A stretch of DNA of 64,000 bases. It comes from Certhia americana. Lineage: Eukaryota; Chordata; Aves; Passeriformes; Certhiidae. Position numbers and translations under genes: made by a program. Every line of letters begins with the position of its first letter. Positions within the stretch are counted from its first letter, which is position 1. The stretch spans positions 146,226 to 210,225 of the forward strand of contig JAGMWU010000070.1 in assembly GCA_018697195.1 (NCBI GenBank), written 5' to 3'. The notes under the pieces were generated by a model, which saw only the letters and a program-made list of their open reading frames with translations, made no database searches and had not been told where the DNA came from. Below, one piece after another: positions 26,501 through 39,000 of this stretch.

Positions 26501-27200
26501 TAGAGTGTTTGACCTAAAGAAATATTCCTTTAAAAGCTGGACTATATCCAGTGTTTAGCATGAGTTAGAGCTGTAGTATTAATGCAGAATTACCTTAGGC
26601 ATTTTGCACGGCTCATACTTGTAGCAAAGCCAAATATTTTTGTGTGCTGAGGGAAACCTACACCGTTTGTACCGGTTCCTGCATCAGCAGGCAGAGGCTC
26701 TGTGCTGCAGAGGACAGGGGATCCTGCCTGGTACTCAGCTGCTCCTTCCAGAAGGGCACAGATCTCCCAACCTTACAGAACACATCTGCTAGCTCTGAAC
26801 ACCTCAAATGACACCAGGCTTCCAGCTTTTAACAGCTCAGCTGAGCTCAGCACTTTCCTGCCATAGTTGGATAGAGAAACCACAGCAGGACATGTGAGAC
26901 TCTGAGAGATAAGCAGGGATGATGATACCAAATGTACCCACTGAAATCAATCCCCTCTCCTTGTACTAATCAAAACATTGTCCTCCACAAGCAGATAAAG
27001 CTGCAGTGTCTCAGCATGACTCCTTGCATTTGATATTCCTTGCAAACTGTGCTCTTTGGAGACAGATTTTAGGATTGTGCGTTTGGAATACCAACTACTA
27101 CTCGCCACGTGTTGGGGAAGATGAAATGGGAAAGCCTTATAAATATGATTGCCTGGCAAAAAATTTTGAGAATATGTGTGGGGATGACAATTCTGTGTCT
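23523..27200. other. Spacer without recognised genes
   Basis: AT-rich intronic sequence relative to PCDHAC1. Several open frames of 60-90 codons exist on both strands, none with recognisable similarity. No RNA gene was seen. Confidence 0.55.
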
Positions 27201-27223
27201 CTGAAACTTCATAGCTGAAGGCC

Positions 27224-27542
27224 TGTCAGGATCCTTTCTTTCCTAGGGAAAGCTTCTCACTTTCCCAAGAGAAATTGGGAGTATGTGTAAACATACTCTC
27301 CAAACAATATTCTTTCTCAAAACAACAGGTGGTGTTTTTCATCCTTGTTTTTCATAACATAGAATAGATTGTATCTCTTACTTAGCCAATGGTAATAGGG
27401 AAGGTGGTGTTCCCATTCACCAATCACTTTTTACTTAGAAAAGTACCTTATATAAGGTGCTCCATTTTGTTAATAAAAATTCCTCTTTCCAACCTTCTGA
27501 TGAACTTATTTGGAGTCTGTGTGTTTCTGTTCATAAATAACA
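27224..27542 (+). mobile_element. Possible solo LTR
   Basis: The block has the signals expected of a retroviral long terminal repeat in plus orientation: CCAAT-like motifs (agccaatgg, accaatcac), a TATA box (cttatataagg) at about 27,449 and a polyadenylation signal AATAAA at about 27,473. A T-rich segment follows. I could not find convincing target-site duplications, so both boundaries and the family are uncertain. No retroviral coding sequence is next to it. Confidence 0.4.
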
Positions 27543-29480
27543 GCAATAAATATGGAAACTACAATGAGATTGAAATGAAAGCAAGCTTTGACATAGCAAG
27601 CCTCAGTTACTGAAAAACTGGAAAACAAAGGTATGGCCAGCTGAAGGGAATCCCCTTTGGATCAGACAATCCCCTCTGCTTGCAGACAGCTCCAAGGGGC
27701 AGAGCAGACCCTCCTAGCTTGGCAGAAGGGATCCAAAGAGCAGTTTTTAGGGTATAAAATGTAACACAGTACAGGAATGTAAGGATTCTTATAGGCTGTA
27801 TATAAATATTATAAAATTTGTATTTTGCACTGAGTTAGTAAAAATTAAAATATTCAACACAAAGAAAAGATTTATTGTATTGTAATTAAAACTTCACTCT
27901 CTTACTCTACTCCCTCTCTTAGAAACTTCACGCTTTTTGGGGCCTGCTCCAAGCTGTGGCTGGCAGCTCCAAGCAGGGCCCCTGCACCCACACGCACACA
28001 TGGTTAGGAAAAAACTAAAGTAATGTCCAGCAACACCAGTGTTCCTCCTGAGCTTATTTATCACTCTGAACAGTGGTTAAAGACAGAGTTTAGAGGCCTT
28101 CAGCTCACTGGGAAGGACATATCCCCCCAAGCCATGACCATGGTGGTCAGGGGAGGCATTTCTATGGAAACAGAGGCAGTCAAAGTCAAGGTTTTTAAGA
28201 ATACAAAAAGCAGTGTGGTTCTGTCTGCTGGTTCAGTGAGAACAGCAGGCTGGCTCTGCTCCCTCTCTCAGAGGTTTATGTATTTTAAATCAGAGTGAAA
28301 TGTGAAAACATTTCTGAGGATAGTAACAAGACCTCAGGAGAAGGTAAGGGAAAAGAGATAAGCACAGGGAAGGACAAAATAAAAACAGAGAGAAAAAGAG
28401 GTTTGGGGAGACAGGGAGGGACAAACCAATCCATATTGCTGCCATCTGGGCATTTGATTTTTAAACCATGACCACCATGGTTATCTTTCTGCTGTACATA
28501 CACTGGGAGCAATCTCGACAGAGTATTTTCACCAAAGATTTTTAGTTCTCCCTTAATCCTTCATTCAAGAATTCTGGCACTTAAATTCACCCACAATGGG
28601 AACTCTGCCAGGTTTTAACACTGGTGAGTTATTTTCTGGTCTTTTTATGTTGCTGAAATACAAAAGCCTGTACAATCTTCAGCCTTGCTAGAATCTGTCT
28701 GAAACAAAGCATCTTCACTCCAGGTAGAAGTAGTTGAAGAAAATAGCTATTAGATTTCTGAGGTATAAAATATTCTATCTATTATCTTCCATTGTGATAC
28801 ATCTGTTTAATTACCATACTCTTGCATCATGCAATTAGTTAAGCTGTCTATTTATGCTCATCTTGGATATTTATTTGTTCTCTTCTCTTAGTTTCTCACA
28901 CTCCTTGAATATTTTTTTTTTGTGACTGTGAAACAGGCAAGGTGCTGCCTTCAACAGCACCCATATAAAGGAATCATATTTCTAAACATTCATGCTGAAA
29001 TTAGGGACCCTCCTCCTTCCTGCACCCTGGTCCTGGGCTGGGCACTGTCTTCATTTTTGGCTGGCTTTTTTTTCCCTCTCAATCCTCTGTCCTCAGTTTT
29101 GGTGTCTGGGCCACAATCATCCAACTGCAATTATCAGAAGGTCCTGCCAGCTCTTGGCTGGATCAGGGCTCTGCTGGCAGGCCTCAGAGGGAGCTGTGCT
29201 TTCCAGCTCTTGCTATTATCTACCAAGTAGAGGGAACAATCATTTCTCAGAAGTTTGTAACTCAGCCAACCTTAGCAGCTCTTAATGGCTATCAAACATG
29301 ACACAAGGACTACTTCACAACAAATACCAAGTTCTTTTTCCAAAATATACTCCAGCAAGACATTTAAAGGAAAGATCAGACACACTGCACATCAAAAGCA
29401 GTGTGGGCAGCAGGTCAGAGGCAGGGACTCTGCCTCTCTTCTGGGCTCTGGTGGGACCCCAGCTACAGAGCTGCTCCAGC
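27543..29480. other. Spacer without recognised genes
   Basis: AT-rich at 27.7-27.95 kb (tataaatattataaaattt and similar), which may be another old LTR remnant, though I cannot demonstrate it. Nothing coding was recognised. Confidence 0.45.
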
Positions 29481-29872
29481 CCTGGGTTGGAGGCACAGGA
29501 AGGTTGGAGTGAGCCCAGAGGAAGCCAAGCTGATCAGCGGGATGGGACACCTCTCCTGTGAGGAAAGGCTGAGAGAACTGGGATTGATTAGCCTGGAGAA
29601 GAGAAACTTCAGGGTAACGATTGCGGCCTTCAAGTACCTAAGGGAGTCCAAAAGGAAGATGGAGAGAGATTATTTGCAAGAGTGTGGAATTATAGAACAA
29701 GGGGGAATGTCTTCCCAGTACCAGAGGGCAGGGAGAGATGGGATATTGAGCAGGAATTGTTCCCTGGCAGGGTGGGCAGGCCCTGGCACAAGGTGCCCAG
29801 AGCAGCTGTGGCTGCCTCTGGATCCCTGGCAGTGCCCAAGGCCAGGCTGGACATTGGGGTTTGGAGCCACCA
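29481..29872 (+). mobile_element. Truncated CR1 LINE fragment with internal deletion
   Basis: Plus-strand CR1 text: 'cacctctcctgtgaggaaa', 'ggctgagagaactggg', 'agcctggagaagagaaact', 'ttgcggccttcaagtacct', later 'ggcacaaggtgcccagagc', 'agctgtggctgcctctgg' and 'caaggccaggctggaca'. The part between the two blocks is shorter than in full elements. The extreme 3' end is missing. A 194-codon open frame over this element is not a gene. Confidence 0.8.
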
Positions 29873-30217
29873 ATCTGAGAAACAACCGAACTGTGGAGTT
29901 AAACTTGTCTAAGCCAGTCCCCACCCTGAGACACCTGAGGCTTTCTGTGATGACAGGGTTTCTGTGCATCACACCATTCTTGTAGTAAGTAATGGTTTGA
30001 ACACAGCCTGAAATGCTGAAAAGGTTTTTTTCATTCATAGTGGACAGAACTGAAACCACAGAAGTTTATGGCTCGAAGATCAACAAACTGCAATTGCTTT
30101 TGTTAAATAAAATAGAATTATTTTAAAGTTGCTCATGCTGTTGAACTTCATGTCATCTGTGACTGAGGTGGGAGTTCTCTTAAGATGGCACATTAACTTA
30201 TCCTCTGGTTTAAGCAA

Positions 30218-30326
30218 CAAATGTATAAACAACATAGATTTATATGTTTATAAACAACGTATAAACAACATAGATTTATATGTTTATAAATAACTTATAA
30301 ACAACATATAAACAACATAGATTTAG
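30218..30326 (+). repeat. AT-rich tandem repeat, 36-bp unit
   Basis: Two near-identical 36-bp units run in tandem (each containing tataaacaacatagattta followed by tatgtttataaa). An 11-bp partial and a further ~20-bp partial of the same text follow. It lies in the PCDHAC1-PCDHAC2 intron. No function is apparent. Confidence 0.85.
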
Positions 30327-31402
30327 TCCTAGAAGCAAATTTAGATTGGATTTTTGGCTACAAGATGCTAATGCTGGTCCATTTTTCCTCTGTTAAAGTA
30401 TTTTGAAAAACAATCCTTTTGGAAGAATTATTACTACATTAAAAATGCATGGTATTAAGTGACTCATCACTATTTATAATAGTAACTAAAAAATGTTTTT
30501 CAGGCAGAACACTTTTATATATAAAATTCCAACAGCTTTATTGGAAGAAAACCAGGCTTGAGCATTAGCATTAGCCAAATATCGACTTGGAACAGTCTAA
30601 ATATAAAGTATTAAGGTTGATAAATAGAATAATTCTGCTCCTTTTGAGGTGACTGGAAACCCTGGGTACAGAGATGTAATAATTTATGAGATAATGCAAT
30701 ATACATCTGTTTGAGATTGTTAATGTGTTTGAAATGGCCACAAATTATGGAGATTTTCCAGACTGCACACACAAAACTCTTACACCAAGACTGATAAATT
30801 TAGAGCCAATATATTTTTTTCAGAAAGGAGAAAAAATGTGTCAGTGTTTTCAGGGAGAAAAAACCTACAACAAAATTGTAGCTATTGTAACTCCATCCTT
30901 GTTCTCCTTCTGTTCTACATGATCTCTGTTCTACAGAAACTCTTAGAAGGGAATAGGGCATTTAAAGTCATCTTTGGCTTTTTTAATGTCTTGGGCAGCC
31001 TCTGTGTTTAATTTTTCCCATCCAATCAAGTTTAATCCAACACTGTCAGTTTTACAAGTTTTCCAGGAACCTCAGTTACCTACATTACCCACCTTTGCCC
31101 CCCTCTCCAAGATGAGAATACAAACAAAACAGAAGGGAAACACTTGGTGAGGAACTATTAATTCATAAATGGTGACAGCTTGATTGGTTTGGATTTGATT
31201 CAGAAACATCTGGATCCTCTTTGAATGAAGAAAACCTTTTTTCATAAAACATGACATGACAATGATAAAGGGCCCCACAGACCAGTAATTATATTTTTCA
31301 GTGCACATTTGTATTCTGCAGCTCTATTCTGACCACGATCAAACTGGCATCTTTCCATGATCTGTATTAGCTTGGGTTAATTTTTTCTGTAGTTTTTTAA
31401 AT

Positions 31403-31470
31403 AAGGTGAGAGGCATGAAAGAGGTGAGATGCATTAAAGAGGTGAGAGGCATTAAAGAGGTGGGATGCCT
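31403..31470 (+). repeat. Minisatellite, 18-bp unit, about four copies
   Basis: Four consecutive variants of agaggtgagaggcattaa, differing at one or two positions each (gcatgaa, gatgcattaa, gaggcattaa, gggatgcctt). It is a short degenerate tandem array in intronic DNA. Confidence 0.8.
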
Positions 31471-31997
31471 TGCAGAGAAGCACAGGGCTGTAAAAGAGAA
31501 GACAGGAACTTGCTAATTCTAATCCCTAGACAAATATATAATAAGATTAAAACAAAGATGAAAGTACAAATAGCAGGCCTAAACCAACAACCCCAGGTCC
31601 TTTGAAGCTCTTCCAGCTGGCAACTTTGACTACACAAGTCATTTGCTGGGGTGATTTTACTTCACCAGCCTCAAAAAGGTGAGATAAGGCATAAGATGTA
31701 TCTCCTCTGACTGCAGGGAAGAAATCACTTCCCTTTTCCACCAAATCTCCTTCCAACCAATATGACATTGAAAACAAATAGCTTTAGGGATTGATTCTCT
31801 TTAGGGTATTTGTGATTGTTCAATAAAAACCAAAACCAAACACACAAATGCTACAATAAAACAAATCTAAACAAGTGAAGGATTCACTTGGAGGAATATA
31901 TATAGATATAATATCGACATAGACCATATTCCACAAGATTAGTATTCCACAAAGAAAAAAACTGAGTCAACTTCTCCATTAAGGACAAGTTAATGTC

Positions 31998-32985
31998 CTT
32001 AACTGCTTGAGGTTGGAAGGGACCTCTGGAGATTGTCTTGTCCAACCCCACTTCCTAAGCATGGTCAAGCAAAGCAGGTTTGTGTTGGATTTTCTATTTA
32101 CAGCCACAAACAGGACATGTCTGGAGCTCTTTATTGAGGCAGCAGCCTCATTACATGATTGAGACGATGGAGATGAGAGCAGCCCACATCCCCAACAGCA
32201 GCCAGGGATTCCTCTGTTACAGTACATGTTAAAAACTTCTCAGCCAATAACATAAAGCAAAAGCTTACAGACAATTCTTTTAGCCAACCACTCAAAGTAC
32301 ACATCCTGCTTAGGACAATGCTTGCTTATTCCTTCACAATGCCTGCTTGTAAGTGTTTTAGTTACAATGCACAGTACTTCATTATTAAGCTTAAAACATT
32401 CTAGTCTCTTGCGAGATATATTTTTCTGCAGTCCTAAGGTCTCTTCCAGCCAAGCTCAAAACACTAGCTATTGTTTCATGTCCTTGCTTGCTATCTATTG
32501 TAACTCTTTAACTTTCAAACCTTGCAACTGCAGTTTAATTCTAAGTTGTCTGTTCTATTCTGTTTCTGAAGCTTTGTTTTACAGCTTTCCCAGAATCCAC
32601 TAACTTTTAGTAATTCCCACACAGATTGTCTGGGATCACATCCACATGGCTTTTGAATATCTGCAAGGATGGAGACTTCACAATCTCTCCTGTGCCAGTG
32701 CTCAGCATCCTCACAGTGCAAAAAAACCCAATCAATAAAATAAATTACTTAAGCTTAGACAGAGCATCCTCCTCTTTTCTTCTCTTCTCACTGGACACCC
32801 TTGAAAACGGCCTGCCTCTATTTTCACACAATATGAGATCCCCCACAGCCTTCTCTTCTCTTGGCTAAAACGTCCCAGTTCTCAGTCTTCCCCCATATGA
32901 GAAATGCTTCACTCCCTTTGTTATCTTAGAGGCCACCACGGGCCCATCTCCAGTAGCTCCACATCTGTCTTCCCTTGAAATCACA
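31998..32985 (-). mobile_element. CR1 LINE fragment split by an LTR insertion
   Basis: The left piece (31,998-32,080) reads 'gaggttggaagggacctct', 'gtccaaccccacttcctaa'. The right piece (32,622-32,985) reads 'gattgtctgggatcacatc', 'tgcaaggatggagacttca' and 'ctcctgtgccagtgctcag', and then CR1-like 'cttctcttctcttggct' and 'ggccaccacgggcccat'. The two pieces are consecutive parts of one minus-strand CR1. They are separated by a 541-bp insertion listed separately. Confidence 0.75.
32081..32621 (-). mobile_element. Solo LTR of an endogenous retrovirus, 541 bp
   Basis: The insertion interrupts a CR1 copy. It begins TG (tgtgttgg) and ends CA (attcccaca). It is flanked by a 6-bp imperfect target duplication, caggtt at 32,075-32,080 and cagatt at 32,622-32,627. 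On the minus strand an AATAAA lies ~55 nt before the end (caataaagagctccag), so the LTR is in minus orientation. A 6-bp duplication is typical of ERVK-type (class II) elements. No internal retroviral genes remain, which is the normal outcome of recombination between LTRs. Confidence 0.75.
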
Positions 32986-32989
32986 GAGC

Positions 32990-35095
32990 TGAAAGGTTTA
33001 ATTCAAGCTTTTATTGAAATGGTATGATCATAGTCTTGCGAATGTCGCATCATGTAACAAAAACTGCTGTAACCACAAGGGTATTGCACCAATCTCCACT
33101 GAAGTTTTGGCTACACAGCAAAACCTAAAAGCTGCCTAAAACACCTTCCCAAGACACAGAGCAAACAGCTGAGTGGTTCAAAAGATGAAGAGCCCACTCA
33201 ACTGTGAGACTTCTCTGCTCCCTTGCTTCTGACCCCAACAAAGGAATTGGAAAAGGTTGAGAAGTAACACCACAGAACTTTTTGGAGTCAATACCTTTGG
33301 GTTTTGTGAGAGAACATCACAAACTTTGATTTTACAGGCTGGTGGTGCAAAGATGTTTGACTTTTGCAGAATAAAAAAGAAATAAAAAGCCACTAAAATC
33401 AGTGTCAAGACCCATCAGACTGGGACTAGCCATGGGGGACATGGAAGAACTAACAGATCAAAATATCAAAATAATTCCTTTGGAGAAGAAAGAATCCAAA
33501 GAACAAAAATATGTTCATTTTCCTTAGAGAGACTGCTCAAAGACTAGAGGCTTCAACCCTTTTTTTAAAAATGTACCTTCTTTCTATGATATTTAACTTC
33601 CATTTGCCTTATTGGTCACATTTGCTTTTATTCTCCAAATGCCTCTGATAGCACCAAATCCTTGAGCCATTGCCCTGCCTGTTTCTTTGCCTTACAAATT
33701 CTCAACAAAATACCTTAATTCCCATGTGTCTGCTTGCCCCCTTTTTACTTTGGATGCTAGATTTTGTTGCCATTCATTTGATTAATTGCCATTTTAAATA
33801 ATCTTCAGCAAGTCACAACTCCTTTTGTTATTTAGAAACCAGCAAGCTGTAACCCCAGAAATATACACAGCATTAACAGTTTTATTGGGCCACACTAAAA
33901 CCCGGCAGCTTGTCCCCAAAGGGAAGCAGAGGAGGGCATTGGTACAAAAATATGGCACACATAGATCCCCTAGAGCCACCTATATCACCTATTTTATGAC
34001 AATAATCTGTATTTCCCTCTGCTTTCAGTATCCTGAATGTGACATTGAAGATGTAGCAAATTACTCAAGGGAATGGAAACTGCTGTCACCAAGGAACGAA
34101 AATGCTGGGAGTTAAAAATCCTCAATTCCCCACTACCTGATTTCTATCATAGATTTCTAAAAGGACTGATGAATAAAAGCACAGGAGTGAAGAGAATTTG
34201 GTTTGGCTTAGGGTTTTTGTTTGTTTGTTTTTTAATATATACCTGTCAAGTCTGAAGTAGAATAATCTCATTGAAGAAAAACAACTGCAGACATTAATTT
34301 AAAATGGTGAAATCCAGCCTGTGTGACCACAAGCCCACTACCCTGTTTGTTTGGAAACAGATTGGGAGGAAGGAGTAAAAGAGAAATGAAGATACACTGA
34401 AAAGAAAGGAACATAGTCACATATTTATCAAAGACACCAATTTGCTAGACAGGTTTTCAACTCTCTTCAATAGAAACAAACTGCAATTTATCTCTTCTGA
34501 TTTTAGTAAAACATTGACTACAGTGCAGCATTGAAAAGTTTAAGACACAGGAAGTTGGGCTATTCTACCAACAGTTCCAGAGGACAACAATATGGAATCA
34601 TTTACTTCAAAATCTGAATATATGTCAAGATAAAAGTCATTCATTTACTTTCAGTGCTGTCTGTAGGCTTTGTCTAAACTCAAAGAACAAAGATGAACAG
34701 GATCATTTGTTCTGAGCAGGAGACTAAGACTTTTTAACATCTAAGGCTCCAACAACAAGCATTTAAATGGATGAATTTGGGCAGAAGAATCATCTTGGAA
34801 ATTAGCCTTTACCCAGCCACCTCTCCCCCCAAAAGAAGTTCTGCAATAATATCTATGTGACTGATTAATCAACTTATTAAAACTCTGCAGGATGTAATTG
34901 GCCTCCCAAGAAGAATGAGGTGATGTATTCCCTCTGACCTGGGCAAGGAAGTATTGCTATCTATACAGGAAGTCCTTTCTCTGAAACATATATAAGTCAG
35001 GTCATATATATGCAAGAAAAGCAAGGAATATATATCCAAAAATTAAAAACTGATGCTGAGAAGGGGTATCAGCATAATCAGATAAGTGCAGAGGT
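32990..35095. other. Spacer without recognised genes
   Basis: AT-rich intronic sequence, CpG-poor. Nothing coding or repetitive was recognised beyond short homopolymer runs. Confidence 0.55.
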
Positions 35096-35099
35096 GACC

Positions 35100-35470
35100 A
35101 TAAGAAAAAAAGACTGAAAGAGATCAACTTGTTTAGCTTGGTTAAACAAAGGCTAAGAAAGGACATGGTTGCTTTCTAAGCAGAGGATAAAGCAAGATGC
35201 AAAGAGGGAAAGAACTACTCATACTAAAAGGGAATTGCTGGCACAAAATCAAAAGTCTACAAACTCATAGCAAAGAACAGTTGGCAGGATGTCAGAAGAA
35301 CATTTCCAAGCCTTAGAGGAATAACTTCCAATAGGAACAATGGGCACAGCCTAGTGAATTTGGTAATTATTGTTATTTTTACAATTAAAATGTAAATACT
35401 TGAATTTCAATAGTTGAGATTAAATTGTGACTGATACAGGAAAGGACTGGACTTGACCTAAATTATGCTT
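35100..35470 (+). mobile_element. Old, diverged CR1-like fragment
   Basis: The order of phrases follows CR1 in plus orientation but with heavy divergence: 'agactgaaagagatcaact', 'tgtttagcttggttaaaca', 'aggctaagaaaggacatgg', then 'gatgtcagaagaacatttc' and 'acaggaaaggactggactt'. It could instead be another LINE. The call rests on weak similarity. Confidence 0.45.
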
Positions 35471-35499
35471 TCATACAAGGATTACCCTTCCTCATCCCA

Positions 35500-36068
35500 T
35501 GTCACCATTCAACCTTGTGGCAGTTCTCCCACTCCCACAAGTCTCTCCCCTGATAGGGGAGGCCTTTCCCAAGTCCTTGTTAATCAAAAAGGCAAACTGG
35601 ACTCATAGTTGTTCTTGCTCTCCAGGTTGTTTATTATTTTCTGAGCAGCAATTTCTGCACACCAGGCTTTACACCAGCTTGGCCTGAGGGACAAAAGGCA
35701 CCAAAAAGCTCCAAATACACAGAATCAAGGTTCTCTTCAAGATAATTCACCCAATTCTCACCAAGAACAGACATTATATCTACTTTTCTACCAATAGCCA
35801 ACTAAATCTCTATTCACATGACACTGTGACAAATCGTGCCCAATGGTCCTGTGTCCCCAACACTGCACAATGTGGAGGAGATGGAGAAGGAGGAAGAAGC
35901 CTAAAAACCACAAGGATCCTCCAGCTGTCTTCATCTCCTTACCATGCTAACAAACCCAAAAATCTAAATTTCCCACCCTGTGATAAATTACACATTATGC
36001 TATGATCTAATTGACATTCTTGAAAGTTCACTTTCATCCCAAAGCCTGGGAAGTCCCTTGCATGGACA
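35500..36068 (-). mobile_element. Probable solo LTR
   Basis: On the minus strand the block has an AATAAA (gaaaataataaacaacc) followed by a ~60-130 nt U5-like segment. Upstream is a long U3-like segment ending near tgtccatgcaagg. The style matches passerine ERVL-type LTRs. I could not identify target-site duplications, so the ends are approximate. No gag, pol or env sequence is adjacent. Confidence 0.5.
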
Positions 36069-39000
36069 AAGGTTAAAAGTTGGATTTGTCAGAGGGTTTG
36101 GATCCTTCAAAACATGCAGAGGAATATTCTCTGCATTCTGGGTTCCAGCACAACCTCGTCCTTCCCTTCCCCTTATCCATCCCTAAATTCAATATATTAC
36201 TCTCCACAGTCCCCCAAGCCCTTTGTCTCAGGCAGCTCCTCCTGTCACTCTCCCTTCCCCTACTTCTAAAAATAACACCCCAAGGCAGGCACCAGACAAG
36301 CAAAGTTTCAGCCCAAAGTTTCAGAATTTGCAGAGTTTACAAGACCCAGTGTTCTTTTGCTGCACACATCCTTCTTTGTGGAAGGAGGGGTCAGAAGGAG
36401 GAATTTCTCCTCGCTGAATTTTCTTCGATCATTGCTCCTTCTAGGATTTTCTTGGCCTGACCTCAAGAGTAATTTTCATAGCCAAGAAATCCTCCTGAAA
36501 AGTGACTTCTTGTAATGTGGACAGAAGATTGCTGGTTCTAGACAGGTTGTTATTGGCACTCATAGGAAGAATTGGGAAGATGCTTCACGCTCCCCTTTGA
36601 CTGTGTTGTTCCCCTCAGAGCCACAGAGAGAGCTTGCACACACATCTGGTCTTCACTTGTGTGAGCAAGACACTGATGCTTAGCCTGCAGCCATTCAGCC
36701 TCAATTGCCAGCCTGTCTCAATGGAAGGGGATCCTTTTTTGTCACAGGAAATTCATGCCCTGTTGTGCAAAATTATTCCATTCCCATTCCAGTTCAGCGA
36801 GAGAAATTCTCCATTGCAATGTCTGTGTTTATTTTCAGCCGTAACCTAAATATCGAATGCCAAGTCACAGAGAGGTCACCATGCTCTGAATGTAGAGATA
36901 TCTCACAGCCTTTTGTGAAGCACAATGGCCAACACAAGCAAAGAAAAGAACTGGAGCAATCCATGGCTACATCACAATCCCAGAAATCAGTCAGGGAACC
37001 ACTGCTTACTTTAGTAACCACTCGTGCCTTTGTCTCTCCTGCAGCAGCGTCCCCAGCTTTTCACTTAGCTGCCATTTATGCCATGATGTAGGAAGACACA
37101 ACAAAACACTGAAAAAGATACAATTACAGTTTACTCTGCAGCTATTATGGCCATACAGAGAGCTATTTATAGCTCTAACCCAAACAGAAAATATAAAAGC
37201 ACAAATGGGTCTCATGCGTCTGCATGTGTAAAAACATTCAAGCCTATTGTTTAATTCAGTAGCAAAAGCAGAACAAGAAGAAAAAAAATCAAGCTAAATT
37301 TTGCAAATACACCTAATTTCTGGACATTCTATTAGATTTCCATATATGCAGACTTTTTTCTATCCTACACGTACTAAAAATTATAATCACCTCCTCAATT
37401 AAAAAAACCCAACAAAATAAAAAACAGGTCTATTTAAGTTCTGATAAGATTATAATTTTAAGAATATTTTTCGGTGCTTTGAATGATATCTATGAAGTTT
37501 CTCCTGGTGCCTCTTAAATATTTTTTACTTTCTGTTACATTTCTATTCCTAGGGAGCAATACAATCACCCCTCCTCAAAAGCTCAAAGGGTCATGCAGGT
37601 TTATATTTCTAACTCCAAATGAATCAGTCTGAAAGCACTTACTGTCTGCATTTAGTCAACATCCAAAATGAAATTTTAAATTTTTAAACCAAAATTTCTA
37701 ATGGTGTGTGTGTATATATATATATATATTAGTTAATCCTCCAGCTCAAATGCCACTGGAATGATCAGCACCAAATTAATAATTACCAGCATGATTTTGG
37801 TTTGAAGGGTAGATGGATTTTTTCAGTCTCTGCCTCATCTCCCTTACTCAGCTCAATTAATATAAAACCTTTGGACTTTCTACATAAGCCACAACTATGG
37901 TTGCACATCCCTGAGTATTAGAAGCCAAGGAAATCAAATTTCCCAAGATGACATCTGGGATTTATTTTGCCCACTATCAAAGGCTGCAAAGAGGTGTCTC
38001 ATGTTACAAGTTTAAAAATTCACCTGGATAACTGAAATACAGCGAGATGTAACAAGACACATTGCAGGTGTTCTGATTATGGAGATTAGGGATACATTTC
38101 TATTATTATTTCGTTCTTTAAAGTGTTGGCAACCTGAGTTTCCAGATCTTGCTCAACTGGAACAGAGATGAGTTGGGGCAGTTTTTTGAGGGTTTTTGTT
38201 TGGGTTTTTTGTTGTTATATTTATGCCATCACTATTATTCGTTTTGCAGTTCTGAACTACTCTCCAGCCAAAGTTACACCCCCCCAGACATTGTCAAGGT
38301 TTTTGCAGACCCTTTCTGAATCAAGATATTGCCAAAGCATTTTTTATCTCCCCATTACAAATGTTCTATTTCAACATTTTTGTTTTTCAGATCTTCAAAT
38401 AATTAATGATATTCCATACATATCTAATGCATTGGATACAGATCCTTCTTTGCATACTGCCAACTGCTATTTTCCTGGACTCTAGAGTTTCTTAAGCAAG
38501 GACAACAAATCTTCTGGTTTTGAAAGACCTGGCTATTCCACACACCCTTCTTTGAACTGTGAGCAACCCACAACATCTGCAACCCTCTCTTGTTAGAGAG
38601 AACAGAATTTAAAACTAATGATGACTGATTAAATACCAGGAAAACCATCCTGTGTAAATCAAATCTGGTCAACACATAAATGAGGGAAGGCATGATGAAG
38701 TAATTGCATAGTGAAGAGCAAATCTGGGATTTTCTAGGAGGGAATGCTTACAAGAATTCACTACTTGGAAATTCAAGGGTTATAAACCAAAATGGTTTAT
38801 AATTGAATATATATTTTGTTAACCAAAGAAGTCATTGAAGCTACCCTTACATCAAGGTTCAAAAAGGGGCTGAGCATTTACATATATTTAAAGGAACAAT
38901 AAAGATTTCAAAGGTGAAAATAAACATAATGGCTACAGATTTAGGCCAGCCTCTATTAATTGTAAATTAGAATATAAAATAACAGCAGGAATCAGATTAC

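Noticed and set aside
27768..27960. AT-rich block with tataaatattataaaat that could be another LTR
   Set aside because: No terminal TG/CA pair, target duplication or clear family resemblance could be shown.
29401..29985. 194-codon plus-strand frame
   Set aside because: It overlaps a truncated CR1 element outside its coding part. The translation is CR1 untranslated sequence.
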